NCBI RefSeq assembly: GCF_047495875.1
Contig: NC_092472.1
Span: 1,296,349 to 1,360,348, forward strand
Origin: Pithys albifrons albifrons
Taxonomy: Eukaryota; Chordata; Aves; Passeriformes; Thamnophilidae
Length of the DNA: 64,000 nucleotides
Direction of reading: 5' to 3'
Position numbers and translations under genes: made by a program. This document shows, piece by piece, positions 37,701 to 49,148 of this stretch (position 1 is its first letter; each line of letters starts with the position of its first letter). The notes below the pieces were generated by a model. That model searched no databases. It had not been told where the DNA came from and was given only the letters and a program-made list of their open reading frames with translations.

Positions 37701-38173
37701 CTCTGAGGTCTCTGAAGGATAAAGAATATGGAATAAAATACTTCTATCACCTCAGCCTTTGTGAAAACATTCACAACCTGTTAAACACCAGGGTCACTAA
37801 CTTTGAAATGATCTCACACTTTGATTTCATTATATTTTAATTGCAAATGATATATTGCCAGGTTCACAGAGGGTGAGAAGCTGGGACTAAGGGAACATTA
37901 AACCCCCGCTTTTTTTTAAGTTCTCCAGCCAGATGTACTGCAGGCAGGTGCAACACAAACCCCCCCAAACCCTGCAAACGTAAGGAAAGCCTGACCTGGA
38001 GGGACTGATGTGAACGGGCTTTTCAGCCTCGTGCTTATTCAATCCTGTCTGAGGAAAGGCTGCCAACAGGGACGGGCTGCCAGAAGCACGGTGGTTTTTT
38101 TAATGCAAAGTTGCAAAACCACAAAACTCATTTTTACTAGTGACCTTTTTACCGCTAATTGTTGGGGTACTTT

Positions 38174-38190
38174 AAAAAAAAAAAAAAAAA
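38174..38190. repeat. Homopolymer A17 with purine run
   Basis: Seventeen A, then GAGGGAGAGAAAGAAAAGAA, giving an uninterrupted homopurine stretch of about 38 bases. Confidence 0.9.
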
Positions 38191-38400
38191 GAGGGAGAGA
38201 AAGAAAAGAAGCTACTTTGCTCAGGGCGGATTTGACATCCCAGAAAGGCTGCCCTGCAGCTACTTCTGCACCCAAGTGCTGTTTTCCCGGTGTTTGCATC
38301 CAAACTAGCCTGGGTCCTGCTTGGATGAGCCAGCCAGCTTTTTGGGTTGTTGTTTTGTTTTTTTCTTGCAAAGCAGCTTTTCAATATGAAATAAATTCTC

Positions 38401-38415
38401 AAAAAAAAAAAAAAA
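38401..38415. repeat. Homopolymer A15
   Basis: Fifteen uninterrupted A on the plus strand. Confidence 0.9.
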
Positions 38416-38978
38416 GCTGGAGTGTTGGAAAGAGGGAGCAAAGAGTCAGGAGTGGGGGTACAGACAAGGAGGGTTCCAGTGCTGTGTCTACACCAAATGT
38501 TGCTTTTTCCCCCCTTGCTTTTGCTACTTTTTCTCTCTAAGAACACTCAGGACTATTTTATTTTACTTCTAAAGTTGTTTTACACTCAGACTAGTCAGTA
38601 ACTACAGCTGGACTTGTTCCTAGGAGAGTTCAACCAAGTTTTGATCTCCTTTGCCCAGCTTTTAGTACTGGTTCATTCCCTAATTTCATTAGAATTGGCC
38701 ACATGTAAGAGGTGCATTTGTGTGCAGAGATTGACCTACTTTTTTCACCTCCTCTGCTGAGCATTTTCCAAAGGGTCTAAGCTGATGCTCAGCTGGGGGC
38801 AGTGGGACCTCAGCTGGGTGACCTTTCAAGCCCATCCAGTTCCACACTCTCCACACACCTCCACAGAGAATCCCAACTGTGAATGAAAAAAGGAGACCAG
38901 TCTACTTTATCAAGTTCCAACAAATTATAACAACTCCATGTTCTTGGGCTGCTTTATTTATAATTTTTTGCCATGTTG

Positions 38979-39385
38979 CAGTTTTGTAGAATTTTGAGGG
39001 TTGGAAGAGACGTTAAAGATCATCTTGTTCCACCCCCTGCCATGGGTAGGGACACCTTCTACCAACTCAGGTTGCTCCAAGCCCCAGCCAACCTGGCCTT
39101 AGACACTTTCAGGGATGGGGCAGTCACAGCTGCTCTGGGCACCCTGTGCCAGGGCCTGCCCACCCTCACAGGGAATGATTTCTTCCAAATATTTAATCTA
39201 CATCTTTCCTCCTTTGGCTTAAGGTCATCCTTTGTCATGTTCCTCCAGGCCCTCGCTGAAGTCCCGCTCCAGTTCTGTTGGAGCCTCTTTAGGCCCTGGA
39301 AGGGGCTCTAAGGTCTCCCTGGTACGTTCTCTTCTCCTGGCTGACCAACCCCAACTCTCTCAGCTTGGCTCGGGTCTCTTCCACC
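38979..39385 (-). mobile_element. CR1 LINE fragment
   Basis: Antisense CR1: TTGGAAGAGACGTTAAAGAT, CACCCCCTGCCATGGGTAGG, GGTTGCTCCAAGCCCCAGCC, 'ctcacagggaatgatttcttcc', then TCCTGGCTGACCAACCCCAA. The 3' tail is degraded (TTTTGTAGAATTTTGAGGG). It is about 400 bp and 5' truncated near the 'cccaactctctcagc' segment. The plus frame at 38973-39311 is a shadow. Confidence 0.9.
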
Positions 39386-39991
39386 ACTGTCAAGAAGCCC
39401 AAATTGTAATCAGGTATCAGTTGTTACTTTTACAGGTAGAAAATAGAGACATTTCCAACTTAAATGAGAAAGAACCATGATTTGCAATAAAACAGCTGAT
39501 AAATAGTGATTTGGGATTTGTGCTCAGTCGCAGTCATGTGATGAAGGAAAACTCCCTTCTACCATGGCATTTTGACATTACTGGGTCTGTTTGTTATATT
39601 TAGCCTTTATCTCTCAAATGTTTGCTGTGGTCCAGAAGTCCTGAGGTGATTTCCTCTCCCAGTCCAAAGCCTCATCTTCCCTGAGCCCAGCAACCACTGC
39701 AGGACAGCTTGGTTGTAAACATAGGGTGGAAGCATTTTCTTTTTCTGTTCTGTTTATCACTTCTCAGTATTTATACTTATCTCCAGAAAATATTCTTCCC
39801 TTTGACATGCCCAGGCTGGTTTGTAGAAGTGCTTAATGCTCCAAACCAGCCCTCTGGACTGGCTGGTGGCCGGGTCATGCAGCAGCTCCCTGATGAGTGG
39901 GACCAGTATAACGTGGTTTAATGGAGCAAAAACCCACCTGCCAAAGCAGCTGCTGAGGTAGCACTGGGCTGAATGGGAGGTGCTGGGCAGT

Positions 39992-40080
39992 CAGGGCTGG
40001 TCCTGAAGGGGCAGGACTGGCAGAGGGGCAGGGCTGGTCCTGAAGGGGCAGGACTGGCACGGGGGGGCAGGACCAGCCCT
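39992..40080. repeat. 37-bp minisatellite, about 2.3 units, with fold-back
   Basis: CAGGGCTGGTCCTGAAGGGG begins at 39992 and again at 40029, giving a 37-bp period. The third, partial unit ends with CAGGACCAGCCCT at 40068-40080, the exact reverse complement of AGGGCTGGTCCTG at the start of each unit, so the array can fold back on itself. Confidence 0.88.
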
Positions 40081-43000
40081 GCATGCATGCCCACCTCTTG
40101 GCTGATTTCATCTCCATCGCATCATGTTGCATCTTCACACACTTGCTGTTGAAAGCTCTTTGCTTTCAGGCACATGATTTCAGCAGTAAACAATTCATGG
40201 ATTTATTTACAGCTCAATTGACGGAGCATCCTACCGGAACACTGGTGGAATGCTGAGGCGTGTGCTGTCTGTCAAGTGTGGGCAGCAAGAGAGGAGTCTC
40301 CTTGAAGTTCTTTAATGCATTTTGTAGCCCTCTCCTTCCTCCACTCCTCATCCATCTATCCAGTACCAATGGAAGCCATACACATTGGGAAACTGAAGCT
40401 GGAAAACTACAGGAATTGCAGAAATGCAACAAAAAGAAATCACAGAATTCTATGGCATAACCAGTATTTTTCAGGGTTCCCTTTTTTTTAAAACTCTACC
40501 AAAGGATCTACACTTGAGGTCTGCCAGAAGACTGGGTAGATTGGCAATTTGTTACTCCATGCCACCACTACTGAGTTCAGAGGGAGAAACTGAGAGTACA
40601 GGCTCCTCATCCTACACCAGAAAGTGTTTTTGCTTGGACTGGATTTTGAATTTCACTTTTATTACCTTTGAGCCTGGTATTTTTCAAGGAACCCCCAAAA
40701 TCTCTGAAATTTTTGTCTTATTTGAAGGCAGGGAATGTTTTACCCTCACTTCTTATGAGTATGGAGACAAGAGAGCTGAAGGCGATTTGGAAACCTGGAG
40801 TTGAGAAGGTCTCCTGTGTTCTCTGTCACTGAATGGGGCTGCTCAGAATTTCCTGGAGAACTTTATTAATCTGAGGCTTAATTTGTTAACATTCAGTATA
40901 TGTGGCCTCATCAAGACAAAAGGCCCAGAGCTGCCCCTCCAAAGCATGACTTGGGTTTCTTAGACCTCAGACCTTGTGGACCAGATGTTCCCTACATGGT
41001 GTGAAAGGCCACCCAAGCCCCATGCCAGAGTGATATGGCTGGGCTCGGTGAATTTGCAAGGAAAAGTCCTTCAGGCAGGATGAAAGCCCAGTGCTGGCTG
41101 CAGAGGGATGGGGCAGCCCCGTGCCAGCTCCAGGCTCCACACTGCAGGCACAGCCCACAGCCCAGCAAGGACAGCTCCTGGGTGCTGGCACAGCAGCTGA
41201 GGAGCAACAGCAGCCAAACGCATGAGGTCTTCAGGCTCCCTGCAGCTGCAGCCACTGGGCTCTGCTGGCATTCCTTGCCCTGGGAGGGGACATGGGGACG
41301 CTCAGCAGCTCCATTTGCTGCACGTTGTCAGCTCAGTGCAGGCGACTCGTGACCTCCAGTTCCCTGTCAAACCCATCTCGCTGCTCAGTTCAGCAATGCT
41401 GTTGCTCTGCCCAGCTCTGCCTGGATTACAGCACAACATGCCAGTGACACCAGGAGAAGTCTGGCACCCACTGTGCTTACACAGCCTGCCAGAGTCCACC
41501 CAGATGCTCTGCGTGTGTCCGGCTCCTGCGATGCTCTCCGAGACTTGTGCTGCCATGGGTGAGCCCATGGGCGCTACAGAGCCAGGTCCAACCCCCCGCC
41601 CACCCCCCAGCTGTGCTACGACCAGGCAGCACTGACATTAACGGGCTTGCATCAGATTTTGCCAGCTGTGGATACCGCCCACAGCTGTTGTATGTGACCT
41701 CTCCTCCCTACACCATCTGAATTTGCTGGGCTTTGAGCAGGCATGTACTCATATAAACAAAACCAGATACAGGAGGAGAGGAACCTGTTTGAGATTTGAG
41801 ATGACAACTCTGCCCTCAGTTACACTTTCTTGAACAAGAGCAGATTTGGTTGGTAACGAGATACAGACCTAATTCTGAGTAGTTTTACACCAGCAAAGCC
41901 CATGACTCTGGGAGAAGTGCTTTACACTGGCACTGGTGCAACAGCAAACCATCACTGCTGTTTAGTGCCCTAGATATTTTCTCTGGTTTCAAATGCTTGT
42001 GAGAACAGAAAACAAAGAAATGAAATACCAGCCTCACGCAGATTTTAAAATAAAAAATAAAATGTCCAGGAATTCCCTGCAAGGTTTTGGACTGAACAGG
42101 AAGATACATTACAGAACTTCTTCAACCTTTTTTGTTGTTTTGGTTTTTTTTCTTCAACTTTCAAGGATCAGAATGCCAAAATGCTAACAGGCAGGGCAAA
42201 TTGAGCAAAAATAAAATATTCTGTGGACTGGGTTAGAAAGTAAAGCAGTGTTTATTTTTTTATGCTTTACACTTTGGCCAGCATTTATCCTGAATGAAGG
42301 CAGCAAATGTTATTAGATTTCATGGAATGTAAATAAACAGTTATTGGTAAATACATTTTGGTGGTCTGCTTGTTACACTGCATGTCAGGAAAACTATAGG
42401 GAACTGGCAGGAGTTCAGACGTCTTCAAGGAACACAGAAAACAGACACATTTTACTAATTATAGCTAACAAAAACACTCTGAGATTACAGTTAAATTACA
42501 TTAAAACATAACTTGTTGGCAAAGGCTGTGAGCATAATGCTTTGCCTATATCTTTCCGTATACTGTTTCATTGGAATGGAGCAGGAACATCAGGAAACCC
42601 TGGCACAGCTCACACTGCCCTGACCCCTTAGGGCTGGGCCACCTGGTACTTTGGGTCCTGCTGCAGTTTCTGTAGCTCCAGTGGGGTTTCTAAGAGGGCA
42701 ATGACCTGAATTTGTCTGCAGCAGTTACTGCACAGGGGTAACCTGACATTTCTCTGGTCATCTGCAGGGAAGGAAAAAGAGCCACCTGCTAAGCAGCCCT
42801 GGGGAGGGCTGGGTGGGCAGGAGCTTCTGTACCCACACCATCTTACCTAGATGGACAGAACTGCCTCCAGCCAAGTCCTCCCCAAGCCGTGAGTGGGTGC
42901 CATGCCTGCCCCACAGCAGTGCCCTGCTGCACCCTGTGCTTCTGCCTTCTGGGTCTTCTCTGCAACACATCTACGGGACAAGGAGAGAAAGAAGTGATGG

Positions 43001-45628
43001 CTCCACTGGTATGGAGCGTGCTTTGGCTGTGCCAGTATGCAGGGCCCTCCAGCAGTTGATTGCAAAGTAAAAATCAGAAACACACCTTGACCCAAGCCAG
43101 GAATTCCCACATTTCAATGAACCTATTTCCCTCCTTACAGTTGGAACTGTGCTGGCTATTTCCATGCACCCCATGCCCAGGCACTGTTGGTGGCATGGCT
43201 GTGAAGGGCTCTGACAGCCTTGCTTGTACCTAGGGACAGTCTTTGCCCATGCACCCCCTTACTGCTCCCCAAAAATGCCCTCCCACTGCCGGACCCAGGC
43301 CATGGCACTACTGCTCCATCACCAGTGCAAACCATTTGTGCAGAGGCAGAACACAGGCAGCAAGTGAGGCCTTTCTGCAGAAATTGTTATGCTTTAACAA
43401 TGTCCAGAGTTTTCACAATGAATGAGCTGTTGGGAATGTAGTCCCCCCACACACCCACAGCAACAACCCACTGTGTGGGGCATACATAGAAATCAGCTGC
43501 AGGGATTCTTGCATTACACTGAATTAGATTATAAACTATTAGCTTTTTTTTGGAGAGCACACTTTGCATGAAATAACTCCATTGAGAAAGATACTCCAAA
43601 GCTGTGCCTGTGAGCAGCATTTGGGGCACAAAACTCCAGGTGCAATGTCTTGTTCTGTTCTCCCATGGTTGTACATCAGGATATGACATTATTTTTGCTT
43701 TACAGAAAGCCTCTAAACTGGGGAAATGTCCTTCCTTCTGCTGATGGGATATTAATACTCAGTGATCTCTGTCAGGACAACGCAGTCGGGCTGGAGGCTC
43801 AGCTGTGCCACGATGGTTATCCCTTTTAAAACCAGGTAAGTCAAGATGATCGTTTAATCTGACCCCAGTTTAGACTGTGAGAAAAACATGAATCATTTTG
43901 TCTGTCATGTAAATGAAAGGGCAATACACAGGCTAATCTGCAGAATATTAGTAACACTTCTGCCACTGTGCATCACTTTAGGAACACACAGTGCCCGTGG
44001 CTTGGGTTATTCTTGCATCCATGCCTGTGTGTAAAGAAATACTGTAATAAAATCACGCTTCACGATTACCCCGTGGTAATCTCTTTGCTTAGACTGTCTT
44101 TATGTCACATTTGTGGCCCATTCTTTGCTGGGAAGATTTTTACAGGGGATCTGAAGTTTAAAAGAAGACAGATGACAAGCTGTGATCGCGAGGAAGAGAG
44201 GCTCACCATATGGAAATAGAAAGCCCTGGCTCCCTCCTCTAACCCTCCTCCCTCCTCCCCTGCCGAGTTTCTCTACTTCACATGATGCTATTGGGATTTG
44301 AAGATCAGAATACAAATGAAATTATTAAATGAGGAACAACAACAACAAAAAACCTCAGGTCTTTCCTCTCCATCCTTCCATGTGATCAGTAACTAAAAAT
44401 CAAAGTGGGGAAAACAACCCCTCTGGAAGCTGGCATTTGGGATATAGCCCAGTTGCCTATAGAAGGATATAATGCTCAGACAGCATGCCTGTGCCTTTGC
44501 ATGCTATGGGAGTTCAAGTATGAGCTGGTTCTATAGCTAAGAAATTATTTTAATGGCAGACTTATTCACAGGGCATATTTATTACAAGATTTATTATTTA
44601 CTTACTGGGAAAAGCAGAAGCACCATCCTCATTCCAGTGTGTGTGTCCAGCACTGGACTCCTTGTCACCAAAACCCACGCAGTGTCCCCAAACCCAGGAC
44701 AGCTGAACCCTCATCAGATGCTTTTTAGCCATTAATCCCTACGACCTTGATGGGCGGCAACAATCCCTTAAAGCCTGGGCAGTCAAAGAGAAACAAATCA
44801 ATCCATTTTAGCTGGACAGAACTTGAGATGTGGCAGTGTGAGAGTTTATTTTGAGGTGGCAAATTTTAAACGAGTTGGTGATCTGGCCACACTCCACCCA
44901 TCAAGGGTGTCTGACTCGGGTAAGTGTAGCTGGAGCTGGGACAGCAGGGACAGCACCCTGGGCTGAGCCCAGCCTGGGGCAGAAGACATGCTGTGAGTCC
45001 AGGAGAGACTTACTGGTTGTGGTTCAGCTCTCAGTCCTCCCACCTGCATCCCCAGGGAGCTACCAGGGATTTTGAATTTTTGAAAAACCCCAAGCACACA
45101 CTGCAGGCCTTGGGATTTGTAAAATTTGGCCCCATTTCCAACACTGGCTTTGCAAGGCTGCTGGCCTCCCTAGCCAGACTTACAAAATAAGCATAGTCCC
45201 CTTAGTGCAGATTTGGGCTACGGACATCCCATCTGGGCACCCATGTTTGAACGCTGGCACCTTTTAGCCAAAATAAATAGTTGAATCAATGCTACACAGA
45301 GTTTAATCTAAACACGTAATGGAATCGAGCTCAGATATTCACTGTATTCCATCGGCAGGTCCTGGAGATGGCAAACTGAAACATGCTTTTATAGCGTGCC
45401 AGCTCAGGGACCTGTTCCCAATTTGCAGATTTGGCCTGTTGCATTCTAAAAGATGTTTAATATACTCGATGCCCGTTTGTGTTAATGTTTACCATTGAAG
45501 TTTTTCATTATTTGATGTTATATTTGGCCATAGCATTAAAATTCCTTTGGAAAGACTAAAATCTAGTGTCAAATCAAAGCCAAAGAAGCATCTTTGTGAT
45601 AGACTTAGCTCCCATCCAATCATATTAA

Positions 45629-45637
45629 CCCCCCCCC
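45629..45637. repeat. Homopolymer C9
   Basis: Nine uninterrupted C on the plus strand. Confidence 0.85.
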
Positions 45638-45981
45638 ATCTATTGTAGATGTTTTCTTTGTAGCTTTTCTTCCTTTTGCCAGTGAAATAGCAAACACTAT
45701 TTATTAGCTGTTTTTGATATGCACAGCTCTGGAAGAGCTGAGCCCAACACCATGGACTGTCAGGGAAGCATAAGCTGCTGTTCCAGGAGGGAACAGCTTC
45801 ATCCTGTGCCTTGAGAGTGAGGATGTCCATCTTCCTCTCAGAGCCCTTCTCCAGACCTCATCAATTGGGATAGCAGGATTACCTACAGCCCTTTGTACTT
45901 AAAAACTGATACATTTGGGGGATAGCTGGTGGACTTCACCAGTTTTTCTACTGCTTTCAAGTGGCTAATTCTTGTTTGGAG

Positions 45982-46190
45982 CATAGAACCACAAAGTCAC
46001 AGAATGGTTTGGGTTCAAAGAGACCTTAAAGCTCATCTCCTTCCACTCTCTGCCATGGGCAGGGGTACCTTCCGCTATCCCAGGCTGCTTCAGGCTCCAA
46101 CCAACCTGACCTTGGACACTTCCAGGGATCCAGGGTCAGTCACAGCTTCTCTGGACAACCTATGCCAGGGCCTGCTCACCCTCATATGAT
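45982..46190 (-). mobile_element. CR1 LINE fragment
   Basis: Antisense CR1: CATAGAACCACAAAGTCACA, GAATGGTTTGGGTTCAAAGA, CTGCCATGGGCAGGGGTACC, 'ttccagggatccaggg', ending at CTGCTCACCCTCATA. It is about 205 bp. The 3' end is present and it is truncated in the usual 5' direction. The plus frame 45929-46189 is a shadow. Confidence 0.9.
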
Positions 46191-47274
46191 CAACCTCTGA
46201 AGCCCAAACAAAACCCCATTTCCCACTATGCTAGACCCTGGAGCTGCAGCGAGAGCAGCCTTATCCTGAGCACTGAAAGCCTTGATTCACAAACTGCTAA
46301 ACATGTGTCTAAAATAAGTCACTGTCCTGGGAGATGCTTAAAATAAGGCACCTGCATTAGCTCTGCACATGAGGAGGGAGCCTGAGCCTGACCTAAGCTC
46401 TGCCTCTCCCTCCTGTCCTCCCCTTCACTTGCACTCTGAGGGTAGGAATTTTCATGGAATCACTCAGTGATAAGGGATCAGGAATCAATCCCCACATGCT
46501 CTGGGGAGTCACAAGCCTTTGTGGGATGCTGAGGACTCTCAGCACTCACAGACTTGGAACCTGCAAGTCACACACATGCTCACAAAACCCCTGGCATGGC
46601 TCTGCAAGGCCAGAGTGAAAATAAATGAAGGCTTGCCTAAGTCCAGATGTTTCTGAATTCAAAGGGACCTGGAAAATATGATGGCCTGGATGAAAAACTA
46701 GGAATGAGCATTTAAACATAAAGCTGTGAGGGTAGGTTTGAGAAACAGTGAGCAGATATTCTCTCAGCCAGTTAAAAGGGCAGATTTCTGAAAAGCCTGT
46801 TCTCCAGTCCACCAAAGAACTGCCAAAGGGTCAAGCATGTTCCAAACTGTGTCCCCTCTCCAGAATATTTCCTCCAAATTTTTAATCAAAATTAAGATAC
46901 TTCACATTTCAGTGAACTTTTTCTTTTATTCAGCATTATGGGGTTTTATTCTAAATGTTATAAATTAAATTCCGTAAATGTCATCTGAGTACATATGAAC
47001 ATTTATTTTGACAGGATTAAATGGCATATTTTGATTAATGTAGAGTTCCCACTTTGCTCCAGACTGGATTTCTTTCTGAAATGGGAAGAAAAATTTTTGT
47101 CTGCGAAACTTTTCTCAGCTTTACTTAAATGCTGAGACACTAAGAAAAAATGATCTGCAGCATTATACTGAAAAAAGTGTTATATACTTAAAATACAGAG
47201 CACCAGATCTGAAAATCATGCACCACCTTGGGATTACTCACAGGAAAAGGTTTTCTTTGAGAGGTACACAAGGA
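46191..47274. other. Unique-looking noncoding DNA
   Basis: AT-rich from about 46900, with no gene or repeat recognised. It ends at the target-site duplication of the next LTR. Confidence 0.5.
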
Positions 47275-47279
47275 GTTGG
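47275..47279. repeat. Target-site duplication GTTGG, left copy
   Basis: Matches 48640-48644 exactly, and the LTR begins at the next base. Confidence 0.85.
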
Positions 47280-47346
47280 TGTCACATGAAAGGGAGGAGG
47301 GAGACAGAAATACAAAGATTTCTAGTCTTAACTGTATTAATAAAAG

Positions 47347-47611
47347 TTATTAGCTGTAAGCGTCCTCGGAGGAATCAAACCTTTATGAACCCAGCACTCC
47401 CTGCTGGACTCTGGACAGAGCACAGACTGGAAAGATTTTTGACTCCCCTATGAGGACCACACTTAAGCCAGGGAGAAATTATTAGCAATAAGCACTTCTA
47501 GACAATCAGATCCTTATGTCTCCAACACTGTCTGTCGAACTGCTGGACAGCACACAGGTTGGAAGGGTTTCTGACCTCTAATATGAAGCCACACCTAAGC
47601 CAGAAAAGAAC
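47347..47611 (-). repeat. Imperfect 132-bp tandem duplication in the LTR
   Basis: Copy A (47347-47478) and copy B (47479-47611) align along their length. Both open with TTATTAGC, followed by AATCA..CCTTATG, 'ctg.tggac', 'cacag.ttggaa/ctggaaag' and CACACYTAAGCCAG. Identity is moderate by eye, so the duplication is older than the insertion or part of the family consensus. Confidence 0.8.
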
Positions 47612-47639
47612 TTTCCCCACAACAGCTCCCGAAATAACA

Positions 47640-47645
47640 TTTATT
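47640..47645 (-). promoter_or_regulatory. AATAAA signal in the 1360-bp LTR
   Basis: The plus strand reads TTTATT in AACATTTATTAATAC. On the LTR sense strand this is AATAAA, about 735 bases downstream of the TATA box. Confidence 0.45.
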
Positions 47646-48377
47646 AATACAAATATGTGACAGTTATTGTGGGTTCCGCTTTGCCGGTGAGAACGTTCAG
47701 CTGCAAGATTGTATTTAATTGATAATAAAAGACCCCAAAAGAAACCAGCACAAAACACATTTAACAGAGACAAACACACTAAACTCAAGTTACAATAATG
47801 TATCCCATTTGCACAACAGAGAGAAACCAGTAACAAAGAACTACTAACTAAAACACAGCCACCTGAAACACTTATCTAGACACTCTCTCAATAACATAGG
47901 ACAATAAAATATCTTGCACACCACTCTCTCTGTAACACAAAACAAAAGGAAAGAACAGAACTGCTTCTTATCAACACACATGATGAAAAAGAAATTGCAC
48001 ATTGAAAGTAAATCAAGTTACTGTAGTTGCAAAACAGAGCTGGTCTTATAAAGTAAGAACAGAAAAAGCAATAACCAATATAAAGCACAAAGTGTAAAGC
48101 AAGTTACTGTTATTAGTATTAAGGTAGCAAAAGACAGTTAGTAAAGGAGATGCTTAATCAAAGTAGCTGTTAGCATAAGATGTAAGATGAAATGTATAAA
48201 GGAATAAGCTTTGTAAAAAAGTAAAGTTAAGAAAGTGAAGTACAGAAAAATAGAAAGCACATGGTCTTCTCACCCCTACATTGTTCCAGGAGGTGGGAGG
48301 AGACAGGACAAGCTGCAGCAGTTACCCTCACAGAGTCCTGGCATTTTCCCCTCTCTGCTGGAGTTTAAACTCCACAC

Positions 48378-48385
48378 TTTTTATA
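48378..48385 (-). promoter_or_regulatory. TATA box of the 1360-bp LTR
   Basis: The sense strand reads AAAGGTATAAAAAGTGTGGA, about 255 bases from the LTR start, the usual U3 position. It has the sequence expected of an LTR promoter; activity is unknown. Confidence 0.5.
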
Positions 48386-48639
48386 CCTTTTTTTTTTCCT
48401 TCATGTAGTTTTGTGTAACAAAAAGTCACTCTTTTGGTGGGGTGATACAGATGCCTGAGACTCCCAGAGTGGTTATAGAAGATATCACAAAGGGGGGCCA
48501 TGTCATTCCTTAAACAACACTCCACCCTATGTTAATCTTGTCAGTTTGAAAGCCTTTGTCCTCTGCTTGGAGCATCCCTCCAGGGGGCTGAGGTGTCTCC
48601 CTTATCCCATCAGGGCTTATCAGGGGCCATCACCCCACA

Positions 48640-48644
48640 GTTGG
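48640..48644. repeat. Target-site duplication GTTGG, right copy
   Basis: Matches 47275-47279 exactly, directly after the LTR end CCCCACA. Confidence 0.85.
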
Positions 48645-49148
48645 ACATACTGCAAAAATGAAAGCATGTTTCTAAGATGTCCCAATGGCCCAAGGCTGCT
48701 GAGATGACCCTTGTTAGGGTCAGATTGAGATTTCAGTGTGTAGCCTCTCAGCTGTTTACATTTCTGCACTGGAACTGTCCACTTCCCATCAGGCTTAGAA
48801 AACACAGAGCAATGGGAGGGGCATTTCAAAAAACAAGAAGTCTTTACTCTCTACTAATGTAAATCCATTTTGTAAGAGCACAGTCTGCATGGGATGGGGA
48901 CAGAAGTTCTGTAGTTCTAGCAAACATCCTTGGCCACCACCAACTGTGTCATCTTCTGTACTCTTGAGCTGGAAAGCCCATCTCTCAACCATCTCTGACC
49001 CAAGGGCTGCTCCTTGCTTGGTGCCTGCAAGAAGGGAAGGCCAAATGCTTCTCTACAAGTAGAAGACGCTTCTTTCCCATCTAGTAAAAGAACTGTCTTT
49101 ACAAGGAGCTTGAAGCAGCTTCTTGCTTAAGTCAATAAAACTAAAGGA
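48645..49148. other. Short noncoding interval
   Basis: No gene or recognised repeat between the solo LTR and the next CR1. Confidence 0.5.

Larger units (their letters stand above)
34755..38978. other. Unique-looking noncoding DNA
   Basis: No gene is supported. It holds A17 at 38174-38190 followed by a purine-rich run, and A15 at 38401-38415. The open frame of 176 codons at 38010-38540 spans both A-runs, which inflate it with lysines, and it is not credible. GACCTTTCAAGCCCATCCAG near 38820 resembles a 25-bp scrap of antisense CR1 but is too short to call. Confidence 0.5.
39386..45981. other. Noncoding DNA with minisatellite and GC-rich patches
   Basis: No gene is supported. It holds the 37-bp minisatellite at 39992-40080, a GC-rich but CpG-poor patch at about 41030-41640, a polypyrimidine run near 44225-44265, C9 at 45629-45637, and two candidate conserved stretches (44040-44200 and 45220-45560). 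Confidence 0.5.
47280..48639 (-). mobile_element. Solo ERV LTR, 1360 bp, flanked by 5-bp duplication
   Basis: Plus-strand ends are TGTCACATGA (47280) and CACCCCACA (48639), so the sense strand begins TGTGGGG and ends TGACA, the TG...CA rule of retroviral LTRs. The 5-bp sequence GTTGG flanks it on both sides (47275-47279 and 48640-48644). The minus-strand sense is shown by a TATAAAAA box at 48378-48385, an AATAAA at 47640-47645, and a long T-rich stretch downstream of the TATA box. No gag, pol or env and no second LTR are nearby, so it is a solo LTR left by recombination. Five-base duplications occur in ERVL and some other classes, and the class is not decided here. The minus frames 47498-47836 and 47888-48088 are T-rich shadows. 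Confidence 0.85.

Noticed and set aside
38010..38540. 176-codon plus-strand frame
   Set aside because: It crosses A17 and A15 runs that read as lysines and is overlapped by equally open minus frames. This is low-complexity inflation.
38818..38845. Possible 25-bp antisense CR1 scrap
   Set aside because: Similarity ends after about 25 bases on both sides, which is too short to separate from chance.
41030..41640. GC-rich patch as a CpG island or promoter
   Set aside because: GC is raised but CpGs are few and no start-site or exon context is seen.
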